Shown piece by piece: positions 16,063 through 25,320 of a stretch of 56,513 nt of DNA. Below the pieces are notes generated by a model. It was not told the origin of the DNA. It searched no databases and worked only from the letters and a program-made list of their open reading frames with translations. The stretch is from positions 1 to 56,513 of the forward strand of contig DXCZ01000019.1 of the NCBI GenBank assembly GCA_019115765.1, written 5' to 3'. The translations under genes and the position numbers were made by a program. The stretch's first letter is position 1, and each line of letters starts with the position of its first letter. This stretch comes from Candidatus Mediterraneibacter stercoripullorum. Its GTDB lineage: Bacteria; Bacillota; Clostridia; Lachnospirales; Lachnospiraceae.

Positions 16063-16896
16063 ATGAAGAGAAAAGTATTAAGTGTTTTATTATGTGCCGG
16101 ACTTGCTGTTTCTGTTCTGGCCGGATGTGGCTCAAATGACGGAGGAAGCACAGGCGGCTCTGATTCCGGCAGCGGTGATGCGGCGGAAAGCAGTGATATG
16201 CAGTATGTAAAGGACAAGGGTACTCTTATAGTAGGAATTACCAACTTTGAGCCCATGGACTACAAGGACGAGAGCGGCGAATGGGTAGGATTTGACGCTG
16301 ACATGGCAAAAGCGTTTGCCGAGAGCCTTGGCGTTGAGGTTGAGTTCGTGGAGATCGACTGGGACAACAAGATCCTGGAGCTGGATGCCAGATCCATCGA
16401 CTGTGTATGGAATGGTATGACGCTGACGGACGAAGTGACAAGCTCCATGGCATGTACAAATGCATACCTGAACAATGCTCAGGTGGTAGTCGTTCCCTCT
16501 GATGTGGCAGATCAGTATCAGGATGTGGACAGCCTCTCTGGATTAAGCTTCGCAGTTGAGTCCGGAAGTGCAGGAGAGGAGCAGGTCAGTGCATTAGGCC
16601 TTGAATATACTCCGGTGACCGCTCAGGCAGATGCGCTGATGGAGGTGGCAGCCGGCACTTCTGACGCGGCAGTGATTGACTCTCTGATGGCAGGCGCCAT
16701 GATCGGAGAAGGAACTGCTTATGCAGATCTGACTTATACCATCGGCCTGAACAGTGAGGAGTACGGCGTAGGCTTCCGTCAGGGATCTGATCTTGCAGAG
16801 GAGCTGAACAATTTCTTCGCACAGAGCTACGAAGACGGAACCATGCAGGAGATTGCTGAGACATATGGAGTTCAGGCAGCGCTGATCGAGCAGTAA
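16063..16896 (+). CDS. Amino-acid ABC transporter substrate-binding lipoprotein
   Basis: Extracellular solute-binding protein, family 3, of 277 residues. A lipoprotein signal (MKRKVLSVLLCAGLAVSVLAGC) gives a diacylglyceryl-Cys at residue 22. A Gly/Ser-rich tether follows, then the family opening KGTLIVGITNFEPMDYKDESG and the segment GFDADMAKAFAESLGVEVEFVE. It captures a polar amino acid outside the membrane and delivers it to the permease encoded next. The start at ATG 16063 has GGAGGAAG before it; an upstream in-frame ATG at 16033 lies in a small hairpin and has no ribosome site. The exact amino acid cannot be told. Confidence 0.92.
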   Translation: MKRKVLSVLLCAGLAVSVLAGCGSNDGGSTGGSDSGSGDAAESSDMQYVKDKGTLIVGITNFEPMDYKDESGEWVGFDADMAKAFAESLGVEVEFVEIDWDNKILELDARSIDCVWNGMTLTDEVTSSMACTNAYLNNAQVVVVPSDVADQYQDVDSLSGLSFAVESGSAGEEQVSALGLEYTPVTAQADALMEVAAGTSDAAVIDSLMAGAMIGEGTAYADLTYTIGLNSEEYGVGFRQGSDLAEELNNFFAQSYEDGTMQEIAETYGVQAALIEQ

Positions 16897-16947
16897 TAGC
16901 CTGAAGAAAGAAGAAAATTATATGGAGTATATTTATGGAGCTGTGAC

Positions 16948-17661
16948 ATGGAACTGATAGAACGGATAAGAGAACTGATTGAAACGATAATCGTACAATT
17001 TCCTGTTGTAAGCCATTCGCTGAATATAGGATTCATCCAGACGCTGAAACTGTTCTTTGTGACATTGATCGGAGCGTTACCGCTGGGGCTGATTATTGCT
17101 TTTGGATCGATGTCAAAGTTCCGGCCTCTCAGTTATCTGACCAAAGTGATCGTCTGGATCATCCGGGGAACTCCCCTGATGATCCAGCTTCTGATCATCT
17201 ATTATTTTCCGGGGCTGGTCTTTGATAAAACCGTATGGATCGGTGAGTCCGGCCGTTTTGTGGCGGCGTCGGTCGGATTTATTTTTAACTACGCATGTTA
17301 TTTTTCAGAGATTTACCGAGGCGGGATCCAGGGGGTTCCGAAGGGACAGGAAGAAGCAGGCATGGTGCTTGGCATGACAAAGAGCCAGATCTTTTTCCGG
17401 GTTACGCTTCTTCAGATGATTAAGCGGATCGTCCCTCCGATGTCAAATGAGATCATCACGCTGGTAAAGGATACTTCTCTGGCGCGCATTATCGCACTTC
17501 AAGAGATCATCTGGGCGGGACAGTCCTTCCTGAAAGGATCTCAGGGAATCGCGGGACAGATATGGCCGCTGTTCTTTACCGCTGTTTATTATCTTATCTT
17601 TAACGGCGTCCTGACCGTCCTTCTGGGAAGGCTGGAGAAAAAACTGGATTATTTCAGGTAG
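16948..17661 (+). CDS. Amino-acid ABC transporter permease
   Basis: Integral membrane permease of 237 residues in the His/Glu/Gln/Arg/opine family, with about five membrane segments. The EAA loop is seen as PKGQEEAGMVLGMTKSQIFFRVTLLQ, which contacts the ATPase. The segment RGTPLMIQLLIIYYF is typical of the family. It lies 51 bases after the binding-protein gene and 10 bases before the ATPase gene in one operon. The ATG at 16948 has GGAG eight bases before it. Confidence 0.92.
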   Translation: MELIERIRELIETIIVQFPVVSHSLNIGFIQTLKLFFVTLIGALPLGLIIAFGSMSKFRPLSYLTKVIVWIIRGTPLMIQLLIIYYFPGLVFDKTVWIGESGRFVAASVGFIFNYACYFSEIYRGGIQGVPKGQEEAGMVLGMTKSQIFFRVTLLQMIKRIVPPMSNEIITLVKDTSLARIIALQEIIWAGQSFLKGSQGIAGQIWPLFFTAVYYLIFNGVLTVLLGRLEKKLDYFR

Positions 17662-17671
17662 GAGGCAGACC

Positions 17672-18457
17672 ATGGCGATTCTGGAAGTAGAATATTTACA
17701 TAAGAATTTTGAAGACACGGAAGTGCTGAAGGATATTTCTTTTTCTCTGGAAAAAGGGCAGGTGCTTTCCATCATTGGTTCATCTGGAAGCGGAAAGACG
17801 ACTCTGCTCAGGTGCCTGAATTTTCTTGAAAAGCCCGGCGGGGGCAAGATCCGTGTAAACGGCGAGACGCTGTTCGACGCTGAGGATCCGGGGACCATGC
17901 GAGAGTCTGAGATCAGGAAGAAGAGGCTGCATTTCGGCCTGGTGTTCCAGTCCTTCAACCTGTTTCCCCAGTACACGGCTCTGGAAAACGTGATGCTGGC
18001 AAAAGAACTGCTGGCTAAGGCGCAGCCGGACTATAAGGCGAGGAAAAAAGAGATCCATAATGAGATCGAGGTTGAGGCAAAGAGCCTGCTGGATCAGATG
18101 GGACTGGCGGACCGGATGAACAACTATCCTCATCAGCTCTCCGGCGGTCAGTGCCAGCGTGTAGCGATCGCAAGGGCTCTGGCGCTGAAGCCCGATATCC
18201 TCTGTTTTGATGAGCCGACGTCAGCTCTGGATCCGGAGCTGACAGGAGAAGTGCTCAAGGTTATCAAAGGACTTGCGGATCAGGAGACGACGATGATCAT
18301 CGTGACCCACGAGATGGCATTTGCCAGAGATGTTTCCAGTCATGTTATCTTCATGGACGACGGATGTATCCTGGAACAGGGGACACCTTTGGAAGTATTT
18401 GAACATCCGAAAGAGGAGCGTACGAGACAGTTCCTGTCCAGGTTCACCAACGGGTGA
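17672..18457 (+). CDS. Amino-acid ABC transporter ATP-binding protein
   Basis: Cytoplasmic ATPase of 261 residues driving the transporter. Walker A IIGSSGSGKTTLLRC, Q-loop LVFQSFNLFPQ, signature LSGGQCQRVAIARAL, Walker B ILCFDEPTSALDPE and H-loop IIVTHEMAFA are all intact. An AGGAGG site precedes the ATG. Last gene of the operon; an AT-rich hairpin at 18497-18535 and the GC hairpin at 18564-18593 follow. Confidence 0.93.
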   Translation: MAILEVEYLHKNFEDTEVLKDISFSLEKGQVLSIIGSSGSGKTTLLRCLNFLEKPGGGKIRVNGETLFDAEDPGTMRESEIRKKRLHFGLVFQSFNLFPQYTALENVMLAKELLAKAQPDYKARKKEIHNEIEVEAKSLLDQMGLADRMNNYPHQLSGGQCQRVAIARALALKPDILCFDEPTSALDPELTGEVLKVIKGLADQETTMIIVTHEMAFARDVSSHVIFMDDGCILEQGTPLEVFEHPKEERTRQFLSRFTNG

Positions 18458-18563
18458 TCGCCGGTCGCAGATGATCGATAAGAATAATAAAATAATCAGT
18501 GATATATATAAGCGGTACTTATGTATATTACACTGAGAAAATAATGAACTGGATGAGATACAG

Positions 18564-18605
18564 GGCAGGGGGAATGTTGATTTTCCCTCTGCCTTATATT
18601 ATAAT
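18564..18605 (+). promoter_or_regulatory. purF promoter embedded in a hairpin
   Basis: Inverted repeat GGCAGGGGGAA/TTCCCTCTGCC (18564-18593) may end the ABC operon transcript. The -35 box TTGATT (18577-18582) lies in its loop and the -10 box TATAAT is at 18600-18605, 17 bases away. Terminator and new promoter thus share the same bases. Confidence 0.55.
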
Positions 18606-18692
18606 CGGATTTGGTTACATTAGTTTAAGATACAGAAGCCAGTACAGTGAATCATAAATGCAGGCATCAAACAGATAAGGAGTTAGTATCAG

Positions 18693-20132
18693 ATGAATGA
18701 TTTTGAGAAGACCTCTACCGGACTCGGAGAAGAGTGCGGGGTTTTCGGGGCTTATGATATGGATGGACATAATGTTGCCGCATCTGTCTATTACGGGCTG
18801 TTCGCCCTGCAGCATCGGGGACAGGAAAGCTGCGGCATCGCGGTCACAGATACTTTCGGGCAGAGGAAAGTCCTCTCCAGAAAGGGACTTGGCCTGGTCA
18901 ACGAAGTGTTTGACGAGGATGATCTCGCCGGACTGAAAGGCAATCTCGGCGTTGGACATGTCCGTTATTCTACGGCAGGCGGCACCCGAGTAGAGAACGC
19001 TCAGCCCCTGGTGATCAATTATGTAAAGGGAACTCTGGCCATTGCTCATAACGGCAATCTGGTCAATGCCCTTGAACTGAGACGGGAGCTGGAGTATACA
19101 GGAGCGATCTTCCAGACTACTATTGATTCGGAAGTTATTGCCTACCACATTGCCAGAGAACGGCTCAATGAGCCGAATGCGGAGTCTGCGGTAAGAAGCG
19201 CCATGCGTAAGATATGCGGAGCATATGCGCTGGTGGTGATCAGCCCGAGGAAGATGATCGGAGCCAGAGACCCCTTCGGGCTTCGCCCGCTCTGTATCGG
19301 CAAGCGAGACAATACCTATTTCCTGGCGTCAGAGAGCTGCGCTATCGCTGCAGTTGACGGAGAGTTTATCAGGGATGTGCGCCCGGGCGAGATCGTCACG
19401 ATCACAAAGGATGGGATCCATTCGGATATGAGTATGGCCCTTCCGGCAGGACAGGAGGCAAGATGCATCTTCGAATATATTTATTTTGCAAGAACAGACA
19501 GCACCATTGACGGGGTGAATGTGTATCATTCCAGGATCACGGCGGGCAGAGCTCTCGCTCAGTCCCATCCGGTGGACGCGGATCTGGTGGTAGGCGTGCC
19601 GGATTCGGGACTGGTGGCTGCCAGAGGATATTCCGAGGAGTCGGGCATACCGAACGGCATGGCATTCCACAAGAACAGTTACGTGGGCCGTACCTTCATC
19701 AAGCCAAAGCAGAGTGAACGGGAATCCAGTGTTAAAGTAAAGCTGAACGTGATTCCTGAAGTGGTGAGAGGAAAGAGGATCGTCATGGTAGATGATTCTA
19801 TTGTCCGGGGAACAACCTGTGCCAATATCATTAAAATGCTGAAAAAGGCGGGGGCAACAGAAGTACATGTCCGCATCAGTTCGCCGCCTTTCCTTTATCC
19901 ATGCTACTTTGGTGTGGACGTGCCGTCCAATGAGCAGCTGATCGCCCATTCACATACGACAGAACAGATCCGGGAGATGATCGGAGCGGATTCCCTTGGC
20001 TATATGGAAATAGGGAAGCTGAAGGATATGGTCGGCGACCTGAAGTTCTGTGATGCATGCTTTACAGGCCGCTATCCCATGGAAGTGCCTGACAAGGATA
20101 TCAGTTTTGCCATAGAAACAGGAGATTATTGA
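18693..20132 (+). CDS. purF: Amidophosphoribosyltransferase
   Basis: First committed step of de novo purine synthesis: PRPP and glutamine give phosphoribosylamine. The 479-residue protein has a short N-terminal piece before the catalytic Cys (EECGVFGAYDM; processing to expose Cys is usual in Gram-positive enzymes). The glutaminase-domain motif LQHRGQESCGIAV follows, and the PRPP-binding loop is RIVMVDDSIVRGTTCANII. Cysteines compatible with an Fe-S cluster (PPFLYPCYFG, KFCDACFTGRYP) place it with the Bacillus type. A GGAG site precedes the ATG. It is followed 24 bases later by purB, forming a small purine operon. Confidence 0.95.
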   Translation: MNDFEKTSTGLGEECGVFGAYDMDGHNVAASVYYGLFALQHRGQESCGIAVTDTFGQRKVLSRKGLGLVNEVFDEDDLAGLKGNLGVGHVRYSTAGGTRVENAQPLVINYVKGTLAIAHNGNLVNALELRRELEYTGAIFQTTIDSEVIAYHIARERLNEPNAESAVRSAMRKICGAYALVVISPRKMIGARDPFGLRPLCIGKRDNTYFLASESCAIAAVDGEFIRDVRPGEIVTITKDGIHSDMSMALPAGQEARCIFEYIYFARTDSTIDGVNVYHSRITAGRALAQSHPVDADLVVGVPDSGLVAARGYSEESGIPNGMAFHKNSYVGRTFIKPKQSERESSVKVKLNVIPEVVRGKRIVMVDDSIVRGTTCANIIKMLKKAGATEVHVRISSPPFLYPCYFGVDVPSNEQLIAHSHTTEQIREMIGADSLGYMEIGKLKDMVGDLKFCDACFTGRYPMEVPDKDISFAIETGDY

Positions 20133-20156
20133 TTTCAAGAAGAAGAGGAGATTATT

Positions 20157-21590
20157 ATGAGTAATGACCGTTATGTAAGCCCACTGTCTGAACGTTATGC
20201 AAGCAAGGAGATGCAGTATATCTTTTCTCCGGACAAGAAGTTCCGCACATGGAGAAGACTCTGGATCGCTCTGGCGGAGACAGAGAAGGAGCTTGGACTG
20301 AACATCACCGATGAACAGATCGAAGAGCTGAAAGCTCATGCAGATGACATTAACTATGATGTGGCAAAAGAGCGGGAAAAGGTGGTGCGCCATGATGTCA
20401 TGTCCCACGTTTACGCCTACGGCGTGCAGTGCCCCAAGGCAAAGGGGATCATCCATCTGGGAGCTACTTCCTGTTATGTCGGCGACAATACAGATATCAT
20501 CATCATGTCCGAGGCACTGAAACTGGTGAGAAAGAAACTGGTGAACGTGATCGCGGAGCTTGCAAAGTTTGCAGATGAGTACAAGGCTCAGCCTACTCTG
20601 GCGTTTACTCATTTTCAGCCTGCACAGCCGACTACTGTCGGAAAACGGGCAACTCTGTGGATGCAGGAGTTCGAGATGGATCTGGAGGATCTGGATTATG
20701 TGCTTGGCAGCCTGAAGCTGCTTGGTTCCAAGGGGACGACAGGAACTCAGGCAAGTTTTCTTGAGCTTTTCGACGGGGATCAGGAAACCATTGACAAGAT
20801 CGACCCGATGATCGCGGAAAAAATGGGATTCAAAGCATGTTATCCTGTGTCCGGACAGACCTATTCCAGAAAGGTGGATACAAGAGTTCTGAATGTGCTT
20901 GCCGGAATTGCTGCAAGTGCTCACAAATTCTCCAATGATATTCGTCTCCTTCAGCATCTGAAGGAGGTTGAAGAGCCTTTCGAAAAGACACAGATCGGTT
21001 CTTCTGCCATGGCGTATAAGAGAAATCCCATGAGAAGCGAGAGAATCGCATCTCTTTCCAGATATGTGATGATTGATGGACTGAATCCTGCAATAACATC
21101 CGCTACCCAGTGGTTTGAGCGGACGCTCGACGACTCTGCCAATAAACGGCTGAGCGTACCGGAAGGATTTCTTGCCATCGACGGAATCCTGGATCTCTGC
21201 CTGAATGTGGTAGACGGCCTGGTTGTATATCCGAAGGTGATCGAGAAACATCTTCTGGCTGAACTGCCGTTCATGGCTACGGAGAATATCATGATGGATG
21301 CTGTAAAGGCAGGAGGGGACAGGCAGGAACTTCACGAAAGAATTCGTGAATTGTCTATGGAAGCTGGCAGAAATGTCAAGGAGAAAGGGCTGGACAACAA
21401 TCTTCTGGAGCTGATCGCTGCGGATCCGGCCTTTAATCTGAGTCTGGAAGATCTGCAGAAGACCATGGATCCTGCGCGATATACAGGAAGAGCTAAGGAG
21501 CAGGTAGAGGGTTATCTGGAGAAGGTGATTTATCCGCTCCTGGAAGAAAACAGAGGGGATCTTGGCATTAAAGCAGAAATTAATGTCTAA
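20157..21590 (+). CDS. purB: Adenylosuccinate lyase
   Basis: Cleaves SAICAR and adenylosuccinate, releasing fumarate, in purine synthesis. The 477-residue protein starts MSNDRYVSPLSERYAS, has IIHLGATSCYVGDNTD, the THFQPAQPTTVGKR active-site region and the superfamily signature GSSAMAYKRNPMRSER. Strong AGAGGAG site at the start. Cotranscribed with purF. The length suits the longer form of the enzyme that also occurs in animals and many clostridia. A terminator follows 87 bases after the stop codon. Confidence 0.95.
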   Translation: MSNDRYVSPLSERYASKEMQYIFSPDKKFRTWRRLWIALAETEKELGLNITDEQIEELKAHADDINYDVAKEREKVVRHDVMSHVYAYGVQCPKAKGIIHLGATSCYVGDNTDIIIMSEALKLVRKKLVNVIAELAKFADEYKAQPTLAFTHFQPAQPTTVGKRATLWMQEFEMDLEDLDYVLGSLKLLGSKGTTGTQASFLELFDGDQETIDKIDPMIAEKMGFKACYPVSGQTYSRKVDTRVLNVLAGIAASAHKFSNDIRLLQHLKEVEEPFEKTQIGSSAMAYKRNPMRSERIASLSRYVMIDGLNPAITSATQWFERTLDDSANKRLSVPEGFLAIDGILDLCLNVVDGLVVYPKVIEKHLLAELPFMATENIMMDAVKAGGDRQELHERIRELSMEAGRNVKEKGLDNNLLELIAADPAFNLSLEDLQKTMDPARYTGRAKEQVEGYLEKVIYPLLEENRGDLGIKAEINV

Positions 21591-21676
21591 TGTTAAAATG
21601 ATGCCGGGGCAAAAGATTACCAGCATCCCAATATCGGGAAATCCGTGGCATTGCACGGACAACTCAAAATAATGCA

Positions 21677-21711
21677 AAGGAATGTTGCATCTGATTGCGG
21701 CATTCCTTTTT
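21677..21711 (+). terminator. Rho-independent terminator after purB
   Basis: Stem AAGGAATG/CATTCCTT with an inner GC/GC pair region and a following run of T. It closes the purF-purB operon. Confidence 0.85.
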
Positions 21712-21792
21712 CTCTGTTACTTTAACATGTGAAAGTAAATATGGAATATATTTCCATATGAAATGTGGTGAAGAAAGGACGGAGAGACAGGA

Positions 21793-22884
21793 ATGGAACA
21801 GAGTGAATACCTTTATGATGAGTGGGAGACAGATAAGCTGCTGCATGTGTTTGGAAAAATCCTTGCAGTTCTGCTTATATTCTGTGTAGTGGTGGCAGGA
21901 GGGCTTCCGGAACGGATATACAGAGGTATGGAAGAGCTCCCTCTGGACGGAAAAGTAACGGGAATATGCGGAGCAGCTTCTGCATTCGGAATCGGCGATA
22001 CATCTGTGCGGGATCATGTGAAAATGTTGTCGCTTCTCAGAGAGAAAGAGCGTGAAAATGCTTCTGCAATACTGGTAAGAGAAAAAGAAGGGAAGGATGA
22101 AAGAGCAGACGTATCTGAAATCCGGGAGGCAGAGGCGGCTGAGGAAAGGAATAATGCCTCGTCTGCAGAGATGACGATACCGGTCAAAGATGAAACTGCA
22201 GGATCTGTTGAAGTGATATCTCCGGAATCTGTGGAAAAGGAAAACATGCCGACGACAGTTATAGATCCGGATAATAATTATCAGGACGCAATAGAGGTGA
22301 TTCCGGATACGGGAAATGAAACAGATATACCTTATGAAAGTGTACAGGATCCTTCGGATGAAACCGAAGACGAAACAGGGATTTCCAAGGACGAAGACAC
22401 AGCGGCAGGTGAGAATGGAACAGCAGGCGGTTTTCTTGTAGATGATTCCGGAATGATCTGTGGTATTGCGGATGCTCAGGCTGTGGCGGTGGATGGCGTC
22501 TTGGCGCTTCCTTCGGAAGGGTGCAGTGGAATTGCTTCCGGTGCCTTTGCAGATGCTCCGGAAGGAATCATAGAGGTGCATATACCCGCAAATATTACGA
22601 ATATCCAGCAGGGGGCATTCCTTGGGCTGAAGGAAGTATTGTGGTATGAGGTTCCTTCTACAACGGCCGGCTACAGCTCAGAGGATGGTGTTCTCTTTTC
22701 TGAAAACGGTTCCTGTCTTCTGGCGTTTCCGTCTGCAAGGATCGGCGCATATGCGGTTCCTTCCGGTGTGGAACGCTTTGCGGTGGATGCATTTTCCGAA
22801 TCTTCTCTCAGCAAAATCGATATGCGTTCAGCTGAAGTGACGGATACAGGAAATGTACCGGACAGTATTGAAATTCTGCGTTAA
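21793..22884 (+). CDS. Membrane-anchored BspA-type repeat protein
   Basis: A 363-residue protein of unknown role. Residues about 18-38 form a single membrane anchor (KILAVLLIFCVVVAGGL) after a short acidic cytoplasmic N-terminus, so the rest should be outside. Residues about 75-210 are acidic and low in complexity. The C-terminal part (from about 240) carries BspA/LRR_5-like repeats, for example SGIASGAFADAPEGIIEVHIP and ITNIQQGAFLGLKEVLWYEVP. Such repeats often mediate adhesion or protein contacts. There is no LPXTG or SLH motif. It stands alone between the purB terminator and the promoter of the next operon. Confidence 0.68.
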   Translation: MEQSEYLYDEWETDKLLHVFGKILAVLLIFCVVVAGGLPERIYRGMEELPLDGKVTGICGAASAFGIGDTSVRDHVKMLSLLREKERENASAILVREKEGKDERADVSEIREAEAAEERNNASSAEMTIPVKDETAGSVEVISPESVEKENMPTTVIDPDNNYQDAIEVIPDTGNETDIPYESVQDPSDETEDETGISKDEDTAAGENGTAGGFLVDDSGMICGIADAQAVAVDGVLALPSEGCSGIASGAFADAPEGIIEVHIPANITNIQQGAFLGLKEVLWYEVPSTTAGYSSEDGVLFSENGSCLLAFPSARIGAYAVPSGVERFAVDAFSESSLSKIDMRSAEVTDTGNVPDSIEILR

Positions 22885-22901
22885 GAATTGCCTTCAGTTT
22901 G

Positions 22902-22930
22902 TTGAACAATCCCCGGACTTGTTTTATAAT
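22902..22930 (+). promoter_or_regulatory. Predicted promoter of the sirtuin-like gene / gltX operon
   Basis: TTGAAC (22902-22907) and TATAAT (22925-22930) with 17 bases between. The leader to the next start codon is about 140 bases. Confidence 0.65.
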
Positions 22931-23077
22931 AATGACATACATTCTCCTGTCAGGGAGATGTTAAGCCGGAATGTATAACGGGTTACAGGACTGTGCATGA
23001 CCGGCGAAGCCATTACCGTATATGATATAAAAGATTCTGTCGACTGATCTTTTCAGCCTCAGAAAGGAGGGGATTTC

Positions 23078-23827
23078 ATGAGAGAGAAAAATATGCTCCA
23101 GATTTTGAAAAACAGCAGCTATACCGTTGTACTTAGCGGCATTGGCATGATGCAGGAGAGCGGATATCCTCTGCTTCGTGACGGACAGGAGTCCTATGAG
23201 ATCGAGGAAAAATACGGATATTCTTTTGAAGAGATATTTAGCAGCGGCTTTTATTCTGCGAGGAAAGAACTGTTTTTCCGATTTTATAAGGAAGTACTCC
23301 TCAAAGCTACCGAGATCGAGCCCGGGCAGGGATTCTATGACCTGAAAAAACTTCAGGATTTCGGCATGGTACATTCAATCATCACTAGGCGCATCGCAGG
23401 GCTGGAGGAGCGTGCCGGATGCAGCAATGTGATCAATATGAAGGGAACGGTATTTCACAATGTCTGCCCATCCTGCGGTCGGGAATATTCCGTGGAGTAT
23501 ATGAAGAACGCCAGGGGCGTACCTCTCTGTGAAAAGTGTATGGTCCCGGTCCGTCCGAAGGTATGCTTGTTTGGAGAGATGATCGACAACGGTATTATGA
23601 CCAGGGTTGCAGAAGAGGTTTCAAGGGCAGAGGTGCTGCTGGTATTAGGCACAACTCTGCGTTCACCTCTCTGTGTGCAGATGCTGCAGTATTATACCGG
23701 GTCGAACCTGATCCTTGTGACGGACAAAGAACATTATACAGATCAGCAGGCGGATATCGTGGTTTACGGGCGATGCGATGAGTTTTTAAGTCAGCTGGTG
23801 GCCGAATATGAGCGTAATGGCTGCTAA
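23078..23827 (+). CDS. Sir2 (sirtuin)-fold protein lacking catalytic residues
   Basis: A 249-residue sirtuin homologue. The NAD-binding opening is present in altered form (SGIGMMQESGYP, residues 20-31, for the usual GAGxSxxSGIP). The Zn tetrad is intact (C130, C133, C151, C154). The Rossmann part continues with VLLVLGTTLRSPLC. The catalytic TQNID motif reads ITRRIAG (residues 102-108) and the catalytic HG is replaced by K122-G. Deacylase activity is therefore unlikely; binding of an NAD-related ligand is possible. The ATG has an AAAGGAGG site. It lies 30 bases upstream of gltX and is probably cotranscribed with it and the helicase gene. The fold is sure; function is not known. Confidence 0.8.
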   Translation: MREKNMLQILKNSSYTVVLSGIGMMQESGYPLLRDGQESYEIEEKYGYSFEEIFSSGFYSARKELFFRFYKEVLLKATEIEPGQGFYDLKKLQDFGMVHSIITRRIAGLEERAGCSNVINMKGTVFHNVCPSCGREYSVEYMKNARGVPLCEKCMVPVRPKVCLFGEMIDNGIMTRVAEEVSRAEVLLVLGTTLRSPLCVQMLQYYTGSNLILVTDKEHYTDQQADIVVYGRCDEFLSQLVAEYERNGC

Positions 23828-23857
23828 AATATATACTGGAATTGGAGATTGAAATCA

Positions 23858-25318
23858 ATGAGCAACAAAGTGAGAACAAGATTTGCACCAAGCCCTACAG
23901 GCAGGATGCATGTTGGAAATCTGAGGACGGCGCTGTATGCATATCTGATCGCAAAGCATGAAGGCGGAGACTTTATCCTTCGTGTGGAGGATACAGATCA
24001 GGAGCGTTTTGTGGACGGGGCTTTGGATATTATATACAGAACACTGGAGAAGACCGGACTGGTCCATGATGAAGGCCCTGACAAGGACGGAGGATACGGA
24101 CCTTATGTTCAGAGTGAGCGGAATGCCTCCGGCCTTTATCTGAAATACGCGAAGCAGCTGGTGGAACAGGGAGATGCTTATTACTGCTTTTGTGATAAGG
24201 AGAGACTGGAGTCTCTGCGTACTTCTGTCTCGGAAGACGGGACGGACATTGTCGTTTATGACAAGCACTGCCTGGGACTGAGCAAAGAAGAGGTTGAGGC
24301 GAATCTGGCTTCAGGCAAGCCCTGGGTGATTCGGCTGAATGTGCCTAATGAGGGTGAAACTACATTCCATGATGAGATCTATGGAGATATTACAGTGCCA
24401 AACAATGAGCTGGATGATATGATCCTGATCAAGTCAGATGGGTTCCCTACCTATAACTTCGCAAACGTGGTGGATGATCATCTGATGGGAATCACGCATG
24501 TAGTAAGAGGAAATGAATACCTTTCCTCTGCACCGAAATATAACAGACTGTACGAAGCGTTCGGATGGGATATCCCGGTTTATGTCCACTGTCCGCTGAT
24601 CACAGATGAAAACCATAAGAAACTGAGCAAGAGATGTGGTCATTCTTCCTATGAGGATCTGATCGATCAGGGATTTGTTTCTGAGGCGGTAGTTAATTAT
24701 GTGGCGCTTCTCGGATGGTGTCCTTCAGATAACAGGGAGATCTTCTCCCTTCAGGAACTTGTGGAAGTATTTGATTACCATCATATGAGCAAATCTCCCG
24801 CGGTCTTCGATACAGTTAAGTTAAAATGGATGAATGGCGAGTATCTGAAAGCCATGGATTTTGACCGGTTTTACGAGATGGCAGAACCATACATCCGCGA
24901 AGTGGTCACAAAAGACTATGATCTGAAGAAGATAGCGGCTCTGGTGAAGACCAGGATTGAGATATTCCCGGATATCCGGGAGCAGATCGATTTCTTCCAG
25001 GAGCTTCCGGAATATGATATATCTCTTTATAATCATAAGAAGATGAAGACAGATCCGGAAAAAGCACTGAGCCTGTTGAAAGAAGTCCTTCCTCTTCTGG
25101 AAGAGCAGGATGATTTCAGCAATGACGCCCTCTTTGAGACACTGAAAGCTTATGCAGGAGAAAAGGGATATAAGATCGGATATGTGATGTGGCCGATCCG
25201 TACCGCTGTATCCGGAAAACAGAATACTCCGGGCGGTGCTACCGAGATCATGGAGGTGCTGGAGAAGGAAGAGTCCTTAAGAAGGATCCGTGCCGGCATC
25301 GAGAAACTGGAGCGATAG
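23858..25318 (+). CDS. gltX: Glutamyl-tRNA synthetase
   Basis: Class I synthetase of 486 residues that charges tRNA(Glu). In bacteria without GlnRS it also charges tRNA(Gln), with later amidation by GatCAB. The HIGH-type motif is [20 protein letters not shown] and the KMSKS-type motif is KKLSKRCG. The zinc-region segment [11 protein letters not shown] and a C-terminal anticodon-binding helical domain are present. The ATG at 23858 is preferred with GGAG ten bases before it. It ends two bases before the helicase start. Confidence 0.95.
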   Translation: MSNKVRTRFAPSPTGRMHVGNLRTALYAYLIAKHEGGDFILRVEDTDQERFVDGALDIIYRTLEKTGLVHDEGPDKDGGYGPYVQSERNASGLYLKYAKQLVEQGDAYYCFCDKERLESLRTSVSEDGTDIVVYDKHCLGLSKEEVEANLASGKPWVIRLNVPNEGETTFHDEIYGDITVPNNELDDMILIKSDGFPTYNFANVVDDHLMGITHVVRGNEYLSSAPKYNRLYEAFGWDIPVYVHCPLITDENHKKLSKRCGHSSYEDLIDQGFVSEAVVNYVALLGWCPSDNREIFSLQELVEVFDYHHMSKSPAVFDTVKLKWMNGEYLKAMDFDRFYEMAEPYIREVVTKDYDLKKIAALVKTRIEIFPDIREQIDFFQELPEYDISLYNHKKMKTDPEKALSLLKEVLPLLEEQDDFSNDALFETLKAYAGEKGYKIGYVMWPIRTAVSGKQNTPGGATEIMEVLEKEESLRRIRAGIEKLER

Positions 25319-25320
25319 TC

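Noticed and set aside
18606-18692. Purine riboswitch before purF
   Set aside because: The leader is under 90 bases and I do not see the conserved three-way-junction core of the purine aptamer.
19950-21677. A 575-codon open frame on the minus strand opposite purB
   Set aside because: It is fully antisense to a clear purB gene, has a low-complexity, Cys/His/Ser-rich translation without family features, and no ribosome site. It is a shadow frame produced by codon bias.
21664-22581. A 305-codon minus-strand frame opposite the BspA-repeat gene
   Set aside because: Translation is rich in Phe, Ser, His and Arg as expected for an antisense reading; the plus-strand frame has an anchor, linker and repeats.
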